DNA of 64,000 nucleotides, taken from the NCBI RefSeq assembly GCF_000185725.2, contig NZ_KI391953.1, positions 1,666,750 through 1,730,749 of the forward strand, read 5' to 3'. The notes under the pieces are model-generated. The model searched no databases and was not told the origin of the DNA. It was given only the letters and a program-made list of their open reading frames with translations. How positions within the stretch are numbered: position 1 is the first letter of the stretch; each line of letters starts with the position of its first letter. The translations under genes were made by a program, and so were the position numbers. The DNA is from Segniliparus rugosus ATCC BAA-974. Lineage in GTDB: Bacteria; Actinomycetota; Actinomycetes; Mycobacteriales; Mycobacteriaceae. This document shows positions 46,596 to 57,611 of the stretch, piece after piece.

Positions 46596-46627
46596 TCATC
46601 GCATCGTGAGGAAGGCGCTGTGCCTGT

Positions 46628-49201
<2,574 letters not shown>

Positions 49202-49338
49202 GTTCGGTCGTCTCCTGTTCGTCGGGTCCTTGGTTGACAGACTACTGATCGGGCGGGAATGCGCACGGCAGCGGTGGTGTTGGATGAAAGCGGCCCGTGT
49301 GCTACCGCGCAACCGAAGAAAACGACTAAGGAGACTCC

Positions 49339-49989
49339 GTGGCGGAGAACGACAGAGATTTGATCGAGTTTTGGTTCGACCCGGCCTGTCCGTGGTGTTG
49401 GCTCACGTCCCGCTGGATCCTCGAAGTCGAGAAGGTCCGCGACGTCGAGGTGAAATTCCACATCATGAGCCTCTACGTCCTCAACGAGGGCCGCGAGGGG
49501 CTGTCCGACTTCTACCGCGAGCTGATGCCGAAGACTTTGGCTTCGGTCCGAGTGATCGAGGCCGCGCGGCAGAAGTTCGGCGAGCAGATCGTCAGCCCGT
49601 TGTACACCGCGATCGGCTCGCGCATCCACCAGCCCCGGCCGGAGGACGCGGAACGCCCGGATCAGCGCGAGCTCATCCCTGCCGCGCTCGCGGAGGTCGG
49701 TCTGCCCGCCGAGCTGATCGACGCGGCGACGGCGGAGGCGTTCGGCTCTGGGCCGTACGACGAGGCCATCCGGGCCAGCCATCACGCCGGCATGGACAAG
49801 GTCGGCCCCGACGTCGGGACGCCGACCATCCACATCAACGGCTCGGCTTTCTTCGGCCCGGTCATCTCCCGCGTCCCGAAAGGGGAGGAAGCGGGGAAGG
49901 TGTGGGACGGAGCCGTCGCGCTCGCGAGCTTCCCGTATTTCTACGAGTTGAAGAGGACCAGGACCGAAGGCCCCCAGCTCGCCCTTTAG
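49339..49989 (+). CDS. DsbA-family mycothiol-dependent reductase (Rv2466c-like)
   Basis: 216 residues, thioredoxin fold with helical insertion and N-terminal active site CPWCW (FWFDPACPWCWLTSRW). C-terminal cis-Pro loop GTPTIHINGSAFFGPV. Close to M. tuberculosis Rv2466c, a mycothiol-dependent nitroreductase/oxidative-stress protein that activates nitro-prodrugs. GTG start with AAGGAG. No signal peptide, hence cytosolic. Ends in a four-base tail-to-tail overlap with the M48 protease. Confidence 0.9.
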   Translation: MAENDRDLIEFWFDPACPWCWLTSRWILEVEKVRDVEVKFHIMSLYVLNEGREGLSDFYRELMPKTLASVRVIEAARQKFGEQIVSPLYTAIGSRIHQPRPEDAERPDQRELIPAALAEVGLPAELIDAATAEAFGSGPYDEAIRASHHAGMDKVGPDVGTPTIHINGSAFFGPVISRVPKGEEAGKVWDGAVALASFPYFYELKRTRTEGPQLAL

Positions 49990-51209
49990 GCGGGCGGGGT
50001 CGCGCCGCCGCCGATCGTCGGGAACGATTGGGGAGCCCATTGGCGGTGGAGCTGGACGGCCTCCGGCTGGGCGGCGAACGCGTGGGACGGCTGCGCGGGC
50101 GCAGATTCCGAAGGCGCGGCGGCAGTGGCGGACGGCAGGCCGCCGAGCGGCACGGACGGGATGACCCCGGCGGGCGGCGGCACGGGCTGCGGCGAGCGCG
50201 GCGGGATGATCCCCGGCGTGAATTTCGGCGCGAAGAAGAGCTTGCCTGCTCGGGAGCGGTCCCGCAGCGCCCAGGCGCGCCAGGTGCCGATCGGGTGGCT
50301 GGCGAGGAAGTTCACGAACCACGTGAAGAACCCCCGCTCCCGCGCGGCCCGGTCGGCGTACGCGTCCACGTCGATCTGGTGGTTCAAATATTTGCCGCCG
50401 GCGAGCAGGCGCATCGTCCCCATCGCGCCTTGTGGGCGGACGCAGTAGCCGTGGTTGTCGGCGGTGTACTCCTGCGACCGGGAGAGCGCCATTTGCAGCG
50501 GCGGGAAATATTGCGAGAGCTGTAGGACCAGCATCCGCCAGTAGCTTGTGTGCCCCGCCGAGATGTGCCCGACCTCGTGGCTGATCACGAAAGCGAGCGC
50601 GTCGGGGTCGCGGGCCTCGCCGCCGACCTCGAACAGATCGCTGTAGACGGTGACAAAGCGCCGGTAGCCGTGGCCGGAGGCGTTCGCGTTGATCGTGCCG
50701 CTGCCGGACATCACGTAGGCTTCGGGGATTTTCTTGAGCCCGTAGTGCCGCGCCGCGTCCACCACCATTTGATAGGCCTGGGGGAACTGCGTCGGGGTGA
50801 TCTCGACGGCCTGCGCCCTGCGGACGCCCCAGAGCACGCCTCGGCCGAAGAGGAGGAGCAAGGGCGCGAGCATCACGAGGAGGAACGGCAGCACTGCGGT
50901 CAGCCGTTCTATCAGCTTGGGGTGGGCGATTTGGAGCACGTCTTTGCCGAGGGCCGGATCGTGGACCACGACCGCTTTGTCGGGCACGTTCACGTACGTG
51001 GCCACGGCGAGCGCGAGCACCAAGAGCACCACGCCGAGCACGAACAGTATGGTGATGACAAGCAACGGGATTTCCCCGGGATGGCGGGGGATCTGGAACT
51101 TGGCGTGCTGCGGAGGGCTCTGGTGCTGTCCATGCGGGTGCTGGTACGCCTGTGGCTGTGCGCGGTAGGGAAGGTGGCCCGCCCCGCCGCTGTATGGGAT
51201 GTCCGTCAT
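49986..51209 (-). CDS. Membrane-bound M48-family zinc metalloprotease
   Basis: 407 residues. Gln/His/Tyr/Pro-rich cytosolic N-terminus, two transmembrane helices (LLVITILFVLGVVLLVLALA and FLLVMLAPLLLLFGRGV), then the protease domain with HEVGHISAGH and the third zinc ligand in SQEYTADNHGY, and a long Pro/Ala-rich low-complexity C-terminus. HtpX/Ste24-like architecture; probably membrane protein quality control. NSNASG-like TINANASGHGYRRFVTVYSDLF is typical of the family. Divergent from rpiB. Confidence 0.88.
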   Translation of the reverse strand: MTDIPYSGGAGHLPYRAQPQAYQHPHGQHQSPPQHAKFQIPRHPGEIPLLVITILFVLGVVLLVLALAVATYVNVPDKAVVVHDPALGKDVLQIAHPKLIERLTAVLPFLLVMLAPLLLLFGRGVLWGVRRAQAVEITPTQFPQAYQMVVDAARHYGLKKIPEAYVMSGSGTINANASGHGYRRFVTVYSDLFEVGGEARDPDALAFVISHEVGHISAGHTSYWRMLVLQLSQYFPPLQMALSRSQEYTADNHGYCVRPQGAMGTMRLLAGGKYLNHQIDVDAYADRAARERGFFTWFVNFLASHPIGTWRAWALRDRSRAGKLFFAPKFTPGIIPPRSPQPVPPPAGVIPSVPLGGLPSATAAAPSESAPAQPSHAFAAQPEAVQLHRQWAPQSFPTIGGGATPPA

Positions 51210-51270
51210 AGCGTCATGGAGCCTAGCAGTGAAGGCTTATTTTTCCCTGTGACGAGCCACTCGCGGCGGA

Positions 51271-51314
51271 TGTGTCTTCGCGGGCGCTCACGTGTGTCTT
51301 CGGGGGCGCTCACG
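51271..51314. repeat. 22-base direct repeat upstream of rpiB
   Basis: TGTGTCTTCGCGGGCGCTCA plus CG (51271-51292) is followed at once by a copy differing at one of 22 bases (51293-51314). Two helical turns per unit. Located 33 bases before the rpiB start, in the divergent promoter region. Confidence 0.85.
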
Positions 51315-51346
51315 GGCGGCGCTCTTCGGTCTGCAAGACTGGGCTT

Positions 51347-51811
51347 GTGCGTATTTACCTCGGCGGCGACCACGCCGGTTTTGAGTTGAAAAGCGTTGTG
51401 AAACGCCACCTGCTCGACAAAGGCTACGAAGTCTTCGACTGCGGCGCCTACGAGTACGACCCGCAGGACGACTACCCGGTCTTCTGCGTCGACACCGCCC
51501 GGCAAGTGGTCGCGGACCCCGGCAGCCTCGGCATCGTGTTCGGCGGCAGCGGGAACGGCGAGCAGATCGCGGCGAACAAAGTGCCAGGCGCGCGCTGCGC
51601 GCTCGCCTGGAGCACGCAAACCGCGCAGCTCGCCCGCGAGCACAACAACGCGCAGCTCATCGGCATCGGCGGGCGCATGCACACCGAGGAAGAGGCTTTG
51701 GCGATCATCGAAGCCTTCCTCGGAGCCCAGTGGTCCGGCGAGCCGCGCCATCAGCGGCGGATCGACCAGCTCGCGCATTACGAGCGCACGGGCGAGTTCG
51801 AGAAGGCCTAG
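51347..51811 (+). CDS. rpiB: Ribose-5-phosphate isomerase B
   Basis: 154 residues. RpiB/LacAB fold: MRIYLGGDHAGFELK, the cysteine-containing DCGAYEYDPQDDYP, VFGGSGNGEQIAANKVPG and RCALAW. Mycobacterial-type RpiB uses a Glu as base in GSGNGEQ. Interconverts ribose and ribulose 5-phosphates. GTG start chosen by alignment with homologues. Ends 11 bases from a convergent small secreted-peptide gene. Confidence 0.95.
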   Translation: MRIYLGGDHAGFELKSVVKRHLLDKGYEVFDCGAYEYDPQDDYPVFCVDTARQVVADPGSLGIVFGGSGNGEQIAANKVPGARCALAWSTQTAQLAREHNNAQLIGIGGRMHTEEEALAIIEAFLGAQWSGEPRHQRRIDQLAHYERTGEFEKA

Positions 51812-51822
51812 CGCCCGAACGC

Positions 51823-52005
51823 TCAGCGTCCTCCGAGCGCGGTCCCTTCGACGTTCTGGATCGTGCCGGTCGCGTGGTTCGCGCCCTGGTTGGTGACCGA
51901 GTCGTTGTTGGTGAGGACCACGTTGTCCGGGACGGCCGCCGCGTAGGAGGCAGCTCCGAACAGTCCGGAGAGCGCGATCAGGGCACTGGCTGCGAGGGTT
52001 TTCAT
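51823..52005 (-). CDS. Small secreted peptide (60 residues), MKT-type
   Basis: MKTLAASALIALSGLFGAAS then YAAA, a clear signal peptide, followed by a 36-residue mature part VPDNVVLTNNDSVTNQGANH and a Gly-rich end. AAGGAAGA precedes the ATG at proper distance. The signal resembles that of the acidic secreted protein at 52577 (MKTIATSALFASAF), so the two may be distant paralogues. The mature sequence, Asn-rich and without cysteines, has no recognised family. Easily missed because of size. Confidence 0.65.
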   Translation of the reverse strand: MKTLAASALIALSGLFGAASYAAAVPDNVVLTNNDSVTNQGANHATGTIQNVEGTALGGR

Positions 52006-52307
52006 GGCGGTCTTCCTTTCTTGGTTCGTCGTCCGGTCGATCAAGTCTCGGCCTTTCGGCGGTTTTCGCTTCCCTGGATGTAACCCAATCATCCGATGTT
52101 TTATTCCAAGGATCTCCGATCGGCGGCCTGCGCGCACCATAGCGATCTACCTGGGGCGCAGAGGACGTTGTGGTCAAGCGGGCGATCGCCGACGCGGATT
52201 TGGCCCTGGTCCACTCGCTGGGACAGGAGGAGGAGCGGTCCACGGTGGTGGCGGACGCGTTCCGGGTGGAAAGCGGCGAGATTGTCGAGCGTCTGAGGGC
52301 CCTGCGG
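52006..52307. other. 302-base gap before tRNA-Gly
   Basis: Holds the promoter of the small peptide on the minus strand and, toward 52170-52300, GC-rich sequence with codon-like bias but no credible start or homologue. No hairpin or repeat of note. Confidence 0.4.
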
Positions 52308-52378
52308 AGCGGGCGACGGGAATCGAACCCGCGTAATCAGTTTGGAAGACTGAGGCTCTACCATTGAGCTACGCCCGC
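52308..52378 (-). tRNA. tRNA-Gly (anticodon TCC)
   Basis: 71-base cloverleaf on the minus strand: acceptor GCGGGCG pairing CGCCCGC, D-arm GCTC-AATGGTA-GAGC, anticodon arm TCAGT-CTTCCAA-ACTGA with TCC, T-arm with TTCGATT loop, discriminator T, CCA not encoded. Reads GGA/GGG glycine codons. All stems pair, with one G-T in the T stem. Confidence 0.95.
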
Positions 52379-52576
52379 GCGGCCCGCCCGAAGGGCGGAA
52401 CATGTCGATAGTACAGAACGCGTCAAGTCGGGTGCTCGGATCCGGTTCTTGAGGCGGCGCCTCAGTTTTCCTCGGTGTTTAATGGCGACCTTCCCTTCTC
52501 GGGCTTCGGCATGACAAAATGATCGCGAGGTCGAGAAAGCACCGACCCGACGACACGAGCCGACAGGACAAGAACC

Positions 52577-53116
52577 ATGAAGACCATCGCCACGAGCGCG
52601 CTGTTCGCCTCCGCTTTCGCCACCTCGCTCGGATTCTCCTCCGCCGTGGCGGCGGCTGAGCCCGCGCACGAAGCCCCGGTTGCCGCCCACTACGGCAACG
52701 ACGACCAGGTGCTCGGCCAGGGCTCCAACCTCGGAGCCGAGCAGCTGGTGGGCCCCGGCCAGGGCGGGCAGAAAGCGACGACGGCCGACGTGAAGCGCGC
52801 GGCGGACGACGCCGACGACGAGGACGATGAGGACGAGGACGATGGGGAGACTCCGGGCCGTCCGGGCGGCAACACCCATTTGCCCCGCAACGGCATCACG
52901 CACGACAATTCGGACAGCGATCAGGACGATGACGACGCCCCGGTCGCGAAGACCGGGGACCAGGTCCCGTCCCGTCCGGGCGGAAAGACGCACTTCAGCC
53001 GCAACGGCATGGAGCACGACAACAGCGATCACCCGGTGACGGGGCAGGGGCCGAACAAAGGCACCGGCACGCTGAACGACACTTTGGACACCGCAGGCGG
53101 CAAGCACCACCGCTGA
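52577..53116 (+). CDS. Secreted acidic repeat protein (unknown function)
   Basis: 179 residues. Signal peptide MKTIATSALFASAFATSLGF to AVAAA. The mature protein is polar and disordered-looking, with an Asp/Glu run (DDADDEDDEDEDDG) and two copies of a roughly 22-residue unit: GRPGGNTHLPRNGITHDNSD and SRPGGKTHFSRNGMEHDNSD. His/Asp-rich repeats plus the acidic run suggest metal or Ca binding, an inference. No cysteines. A strong terminator follows. Confidence 0.75.
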   Translation: MKTIATSALFASAFATSLGFSSAVAAAEPAHEAPVAAHYGNDDQVLGQGSNLGAEQLVGPGQGGQKATTADVKRAADDADDEDDEDEDDGETPGRPGGNTHLPRNGITHDNSDSDQDDDDAPVAKTGDQVPSRPGGKTHFSRNGMEHDNSDHPVTGQGPNKGTGTLNDTLDTAGGKHHR

Positions 53117-53132
53117 CCGGCATGCTCTGGCC

Positions 53133-53170
53133 GAAAGCGCCCGTCGAACCTTGGTTCGGCGGGCGCTTTC
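53133..53170 (+). terminator. Hairpin terminator after the secreted acidic protein
   Basis: 17-bp stem GAAAGCGCCCGTCGAAC (53133-53149) with 53154-53170, one G-U pair, loop CTTG, then GTTTCCCCC. Starts 17 bases after the stop. Confidence 0.8.
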
Positions 53171-53281
53171 GTTTCCCCCGCCCACGTCTCGTGACACATC
53201 CTCGGACGAGGCGTACGCTGTATTTGTGTTATGAACCATTGAGCAATATCACTTATTGTGCGTCGGCGTGAAAGGGACGAT

Positions 53282-54718
53282 ATGACTACTGCGGCTGTCC
53301 ATAGGAACGGCAAAGCCCAAGAGGACGCGGCTCAAGCGAATATCTTCGAGTCCGAGGCGCGCAGCGTTGTCGCCGGGCTCCGGGCCACGTTCGACTCCGG
53401 GCGCACCAAGGACGTCGGCTGGCGGCTGCGCCAGCTGGAAGCGCTCGAGCGGATGCTCGCGGAGAACGAGACGGCCATCGCGGAGGCCGTCGAGAAAGAC
53501 TTGGGCAGGGACGCGTTCTACACCTGGTTCGTCGAGATCCAGGCGGTCACGATGGAGAGTAAATTCGCGCGCAAGAATCTGCGCAAATGGGTGAAACCCG
53601 TCAGGGTCGGCCTCCCGCTTTCGTTCAAGGCGCTGGGCAGGGGGCGCTACGCGGCCTCGCCGCTTGGCGTGGTGATGGTGGTCGGCCCGTGGAACTACCC
53701 GATCAACCTGTCGCTCGGCCCGCTCATCGGCGCGCTCGCGGCGGGCAACGCGGTGGTCGTCAAGCCGTCCGAGCTGACGCCCGCGTCCGCGCGCCTGCTC
53801 GCGGAGCTCATCCCGCGCTACCTCGACAAAGACGCGGTCCGAGTGGTGGAAGGCGGGCCGGACGAGACGCAGGCGCTCATCGCGCAGAAGCTCGACCACA
53901 TCATGTTCACCGGCAGCGGGCGGGTCGGCAAAGTCGTCGCAGCGGCAGCGGCGGAGCACCTCACGCCGGTGACCCTCGAACTCGGCGGGAAGTGCCCGAC
54001 GATCGTCGCGCGGGACGCGAACCTGGACGTGGCGGTGCGACGGATCGTGTCCACCAAGCTCATCAACGTCGGCCAGACGTGCATCGCCCCGGACTACGTG
54101 CTGGTGGAGAAGCCGGTGGCGGACGAGTTCGTGCGCAAGCTGGTCGCCGAGTTCAAGAAGCAGCGGGCGGACGCGGGGCGCGACGTGCGGGTCATCAACC
54201 GCAAGCACGCGGAGCACATCGCGCGCCTTTTGGACTCCTGCGGCGGCGACCGCGTCCTTCCTGGCAAGGTGGACCTGGAGACGTTCCAGGTCGAGCCCTC
54301 GGTCGTCGTTGATCCAGATCCGGGCTCGCCGCTCATGCAAGAGGAGATCTTCGGCCCGATCCTCCCGGTGGTCCCAGTCGGCTCCCTCGCCGAAGCGACG
54401 GCGTTCGTGCGCGAACGCCCCCATCCGCTCGCGGTGAACATCTTCACCTCCTCCAAGGCGGTGGAGCAGCAGATCCTCGCGCAGACCACCACGGGGGCGG
54501 CGGTGATCAACTACGCCGCGTTCCATTTCGGCATGCCGATGCTGCCGTTCGGCGGGGTCGGCGCGAGCGGGTACGGGACGGCCAAGGGCGAGTTCGCGTT
54601 CCGCACGTTCAGCCATTTGCGCGCGGTGTTCGAGGTGAAGGCCTGGCCCGACCTGCCGCTGCTCTACCCGCCGTTCACCAAGGCCAAGCGCACGCTGGTG
54701 CGGGCGATGATCCGCTAG
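53282..54718 (+). CDS. NAD(P)-dependent aldehyde dehydrogenase (class-3/fatty-aldehyde-like)
   Basis: 478 residues. Short class-3-like ALDH: GPWNYPINLSLGPLIGALAAGN, KPSELTPASARLL, FTGSGRVGKVV, catalytic Glu in TLELGGKCPTIV and catalytic Cys in INVGQTCIAPDYVL; C-terminal PFGGVGASGYGTAKGEFAF. This type oxidises medium or long-chain and aromatic aldehydes. The extra C-terminal hydrophobic/basic tail (LLYPPFTKAKRTLVRAM) may be peripheral to membrane. The ATG follows AAAGGGACG. Convergent with TrmL. Confidence 0.9.
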   Translation: MTTAAVHRNGKAQEDAAQANIFESEARSVVAGLRATFDSGRTKDVGWRLRQLEALERMLAENETAIAEAVEKDLGRDAFYTWFVEIQAVTMESKFARKNLRKWVKPVRVGLPLSFKALGRGRYAASPLGVVMVVGPWNYPINLSLGPLIGALAAGNAVVVKPSELTPASARLLAELIPRYLDKDAVRVVEGGPDETQALIAQKLDHIMFTGSGRVGKVVAAAAAEHLTPVTLELGGKCPTIVARDANLDVAVRRIVSTKLINVGQTCIAPDYVLVEKPVADEFVRKLVAEFKKQRADAGRDVRVINRKHAEHIARLLDSCGGDRVLPGKVDLETFQVEPSVVVDPDPGSPLMQEEIFGPILPVVPVGSLAEATAFVRERPHPLAVNIFTSSKAVEQQILAQTTTGAAVINYAAFHFGMPMLPFGGVGASGYGTAKGEFAFRTFSHLRAVFEVKAWPDLPLLYPPFTKAKRTLVRAMIR

Positions 54719-54734
54719 CGGAGGCCCGAAGCGG

Positions 54735-55220
54735 TCAGGAGCTGCCCGCGAAGCCGTGCTGGCGCCACGCCTCGTAGACCGCGAGCGTCGCGGCGTTGGC
54801 GAGATTGAGCGAGCGCCTGCCCGCCAGCATGGGGATCCGCAGGCGCTCGGCGACCCTGGGATGGCGCGCGACCTCCTCGGGGAGGCCGGTCGGCTCGGGG
54901 CCGAACAGCAGCACATCCCCCTCCTGGTAGGCGATGTCGCTGTGGCGCGCCGAGCCGGACGTGGTGAAGGCGAAGACCCGAGCGCCGGGGACCGCCCGCA
55001 GCGCCGTGGCGAGGTCCGGGTGGACGACCACGTGCGCGAGGTCGTGGTAGTCCAGACCAGCCCGCCGCAGCTTCGGCTCGGAGAGGTCGAAACCGAGCGG
55101 CTCCACGAGATGCAGCTCGCAGCCGGTGGCCGCGGAAACACGGATCATGCTGCCGGTATTGCCTGCGATCCGAGGCTCGAACAGCATCACTCGGAACACG
55201 CGGCCCCCCTGTCCGTCCAT
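54735..55220 (-). CDS. trmL: tRNA (cytidine(34)-2'-O)-methyltransferase (TrmL/SpoU)
   Basis: 161 residues, SPOUT fold. SpoU motifs: EPRIAGNTGSMIRVSAATGC (motif 1), LLFGPEPTGLPEEV (motif 2) and RIPMLAGRRSLNLANAATLAVYE (motif 3), the knot that binds AdoMet. Length and motif 1 fit TrmL, which 2'-O-methylates the wobble base of tRNA-Leu. Start codon by length; a GTG six codons downstream is an alternative. Divergent from folD, 30 bases apart. Confidence 0.9.
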   Translation of the reverse strand: MDGQGGRVFRVMLFEPRIAGNTGSMIRVSAATGCELHLVEPLGFDLSEPKLRRAGLDYHDLAHVVVHPDLATALRAVPGARVFAFTTSGSARHSDIAYQEGDVLLFGPEPTGLPEEVARHPRVAERLRIPMLAGRRSLNLANAATLAVYEAWRQHGFAGSS

Positions 55221-55250
55221 CGGGCGGGGGAGGTTTGAGAGACTAGAGAC

Positions 55251-56108
55251 ATGACTGCGATTGTGCTCGATGTCCGATCTGTCCGCGATCAGATCATGGA
55301 CGATCTGGCCAAACGTGTCGCGGGCCTCGCCGAGCGGGGCGTGGTCCCCGGCCTTGGCACCATCCTGGTCGGCGACGATCCCGGCAGCCACTCCTACGTG
55401 CGGGGCAAGCACGCAGACTGCGCCCAGGTCGGCATCAACTCGCTCGCCCGCGAGCTTCCGTCGGACGCGACGTTCGAGCAAGTCGCCTCGGTGATCGACG
55501 AGCTCAACGAGGATCCGACGTGCACCGGCTACATCGTGCAGCTGCCGTTGCCCGGGCACTTGGACGAGAACGCCGCGTTGGAGCGCATCGACCCCGACAA
55601 GGACGCGGACGGGCTGCACCCGACAAGCCTCGGCAGGATGGCGCTGGGCATCCCCGCCCCGCAGGCCTGCACGCCGAAGGGGATCGTGCATCTGCTCGCC
55701 GTGTCGGGCGTGCCGCTCGCCGGGGCCGACGTTGTGATCGTCGGCAGGGGGGTGACCGTGGGGCGCCCGCTGTCGATCCTGCTCTCCCGCCCGCCGTACA
55801 ACGCGACGGTGACCGTGTGCCACAGCAGGACCAACGACCTCGCCGCGCATGTGCGCCGCGCCGACGTGGTGGTCGCCGGAGTGGGTATTCCTGGGTTCAT
55901 CACCAAGGACATGGTCCGTCCTGGCGCGGTGGTCATCGACGTCGGCCTCACCCGGACCGAAGCCGGCCTGGTCGGGGACGTGAGCCCGGATGTGCGCGAG
56001 GTGGCCAAAGCGGTGTCGCCGAACCCGGGCGGGGTGGGCCTTTTGACCAGGGCCATGCTGCTCGCCAATGTGGTGGAGCTCGCCGAACGGGGGACGCGGC
56101 AGCCGTGA
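55251..56108 (+). CDS. folD: Bifunctional methylene-THF dehydrogenase / methenyl-THF cyclohydrolase
   Basis: 285 residues. [14 protein letters not shown] holds the catalytic Lys, then [29 protein letters not shown], the NADP loop [13 protein letters not shown] and [15 protein letters not shown]. Interconverts 5,10-methylene-, methenyl- and formyl-THF. Stop overlaps the GTG of the DUF3017 gene (GTGA), the same pair as in mycobacteria. Confidence 0.95.
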   Translation: MTAIVLDVRSVRDQIMDDLAKRVAGLAERGVVPGLGTILVGDDPGSHSYVRGKHADCAQVGINSLARELPSDATFEQVASVIDELNEDPTCTGYIVQLPLPGHLDENAALERIDPDKDADGLHPTSLGRMALGIPAPQACTPKGIVHLLAVSGVPLAGADVVIVGRGVTVGRPLSILLSRPPYNATVTVCHSRTNDLAAHVRRADVVVAGVGIPGFITKDMVRPGAVVIDVGLTRTEAGLVGDVSPDVREVAKAVSPNPGGVGLLTRAMLLANVVELAERGTRQP

Positions 56109-56452
56109 CCGAGCTGAAGTCGGAACCGGCCGTCCCCGGCGCAGGGGATAGCGGACGGCGCAGGGCGCTGCGGTTGCGGCTGTTGTTGAACCAGGCGCCG
56201 TTTCTCGTGGTCGTCTTCTTGCTGCTGGTGGCGGCGGTGCTCATCGAGCTCGACCGGTGGCGGCGCGGCGGCGCGGTGATCGGGGCGGCGGTGCTCGCCG
56301 GGGCCGTCTTCCGGGCCGCGCTGCCGACGAACCGGGTGGGCCTTTTGGCGGTGCGCGGCAGGCTCTTCGACGTGCTCGCGCTCGCGCTGGTCGGGGCGGC
56401 GATCCTTTGGGTGTCGTGGACGATCAATCCGCTCGGCACGAGGGCCGGATGA
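56105..56452 (+). CDS. DUF3017 small membrane protein
   Basis: 115 residues with a Glu/Pro-rich N-terminus and three transmembrane helices ([57 protein letters not shown]). Downstream partner of folD in many actinobacteria (Rv3355c-like). Function unknown. GTG start coupled to folD; ends four bases before the convergent metX end. Confidence 0.85.
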   Translation: MTELKSEPAVPGAGDSGRRRALRLRLLLNQAPFLVVVFLLLVAAVLIELDRWRRGGAVIGAAVLAGAVFRAALPTNRVGLLAVRGRLFDVLALALVGAAILWVSWTINPLGTRAG

Positions 56453-56456
56453 GCGT

Positions 56457-57611
56457 CTAGCCCCGCTCGGCGAGCGTCAGCGTCTCCGCGATCAGCTTGC
56501 CCACCGCTTCGGCTTCGACCAGGAACCCGTCGTGGCCGAATTGGGAGTGGATGACGCGCAGGGGGGACGCGGCGGCCAAATGCTTCGCGATCTGCGCCTG
56601 CTGGTGGAGCGGGTAGAGCCGGTCGCTGTCGATTCCGGCGACCACGGTCGGGACGGCGCATCCCGCGAGCGCAGCCTCGACCCCGCCCCGGCCCCGGCCA
56701 ACGTCGTGGTGGTTGAGCGACCCGGAAAGCGCGACGTAGCTGCCTGGGTCGAACCGGACGGCGAGCTTGCGCGCCTGATGGTCCAGATAGCTGGAGATGG
56801 CGTAGCGGCCCCGCCACAGCGGCTCCTCGTCGCCTTGCGGGGTGTTCTGGAACCGCTCGTCGAGCTCGGCCTCGGACCGGTAGGTGAGATGCGCGAAGCG
56901 GCGGGCGATCCCCATGCCGACGAGCGGGACGCGTCCGGTGTCGTAATAGTCGCCGCCGTGCCAGTCCGGATCGGCCTCGATGGCTTGGATCTGCGCGGTT
57001 TGCGTGCCGATCTGGTCCGCCGAGGCCCGGGCGCCGACCGCGAGGACGAGCCCGCTCGCGACCCTCTCGGGATGGCCGACGAGCCATTCCAGCGCGCGGG
57101 CTCCGCCCATGGAGCCGCCGATGACGCTCGCGAACCGCTGGATCCCGAGGACGTCGGCCAGCGCGACTTCGGCGCGGACCTGGTCGCGGACGGTGATCCG
57201 GGGGAAGCGCGAGCCCCACGCCCGCCCGTCCGCCGCAGGGGAAGACGGCCCGGTCGACCCGTTGCACCCGCCGAGGACGTTGGCGGCGACGACGCACCAA
57301 CGGTTCGTGTCCAAGACGGCTCCGCGTCCGACTGTGCCGTCCCACCAGCCTGGGCGGTGCCCGTCCGGCTCGTCCGCGCCGGCGACGTTGTCGTCGCCGG
57401 TGAGCGCGTGCAGCACGAGCACGACGTTGTCCAAGTTCGGCGTGGGCTTGCCCCAACGGCGGAACGCGATCACGACCTCGGACAGCGCTCCGCCACGATC
57501 GAGCGCGACCGAGCCGACCAAGGCGCGCTGCGGCTCCCCGTCCGGACGGTGTGTCCACGAGGAGGGGGTCCGGTCCAGGAGGTCGCGCGGGAAGGAGGCG
57601 GTGATGGTCAA
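56457..57611 (-). CDS. metX: Homoserine O-acetyltransferase
   Basis: 384 residues, alpha/beta hydrolase fold. [44 protein letters not shown], nucleophile elbow [14 protein letters not shown], Asp in [14 protein letters not shown] and His in FGHDGFLVE. Makes O-acetylhomoserine for MetC. Begins at TTG, which overlaps the metC stop as TTGA; no ATG or GTG is available nearer the conserved start. Cotranscribed behind metC and so under the same SAM-IV riboswitch. Confidence 0.94.
   Translation of the reverse strand: MTITASFPRDLLDRTPSSWTHRPDGEPQRALVGSVALDRGGALSEVVIAFRRWGKPTPNLDNVVLVLHALTGDDNVAGADEPDGHRPGWWDGTVGRGAVLDTNRWCVVAANVLGGCNGSTGPSSPAADGRAWGSRFPRITVRDQVRAEVALADVLGIQRFASVIGGSMGGARALEWLVGHPERVASGLVLAVGARASADQIGTQTAQIQAIEADPDWHGGDYYDTGRVPLVGMGIARRFAHLTYRSEAELDERFQNTPQGDEEPLWRGRYAISSYLDHQARKLAVRFDPGSYVALSGSLNHHDVGRGRGGVEAALAGCAVPTVVAGIDSDRLYPLHQQAQIAKHLAAASPLRVIHSQFGHDGFLVEAEAVGKLIAETLTLAERG

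Noticed and set aside
52170-52367. Possible 65-codon plus-strand gene with codon-like bias
   Set aside because: Runs into the tRNA-Gly gene, lacks a ribosome site and resembles no family.
52384-52398. CCGCCC-gaa-GGGCGG hairpin as a terminator
   Set aside because: It lies just upstream of the minus-strand tRNA and is short; more likely part of its leader or chance.
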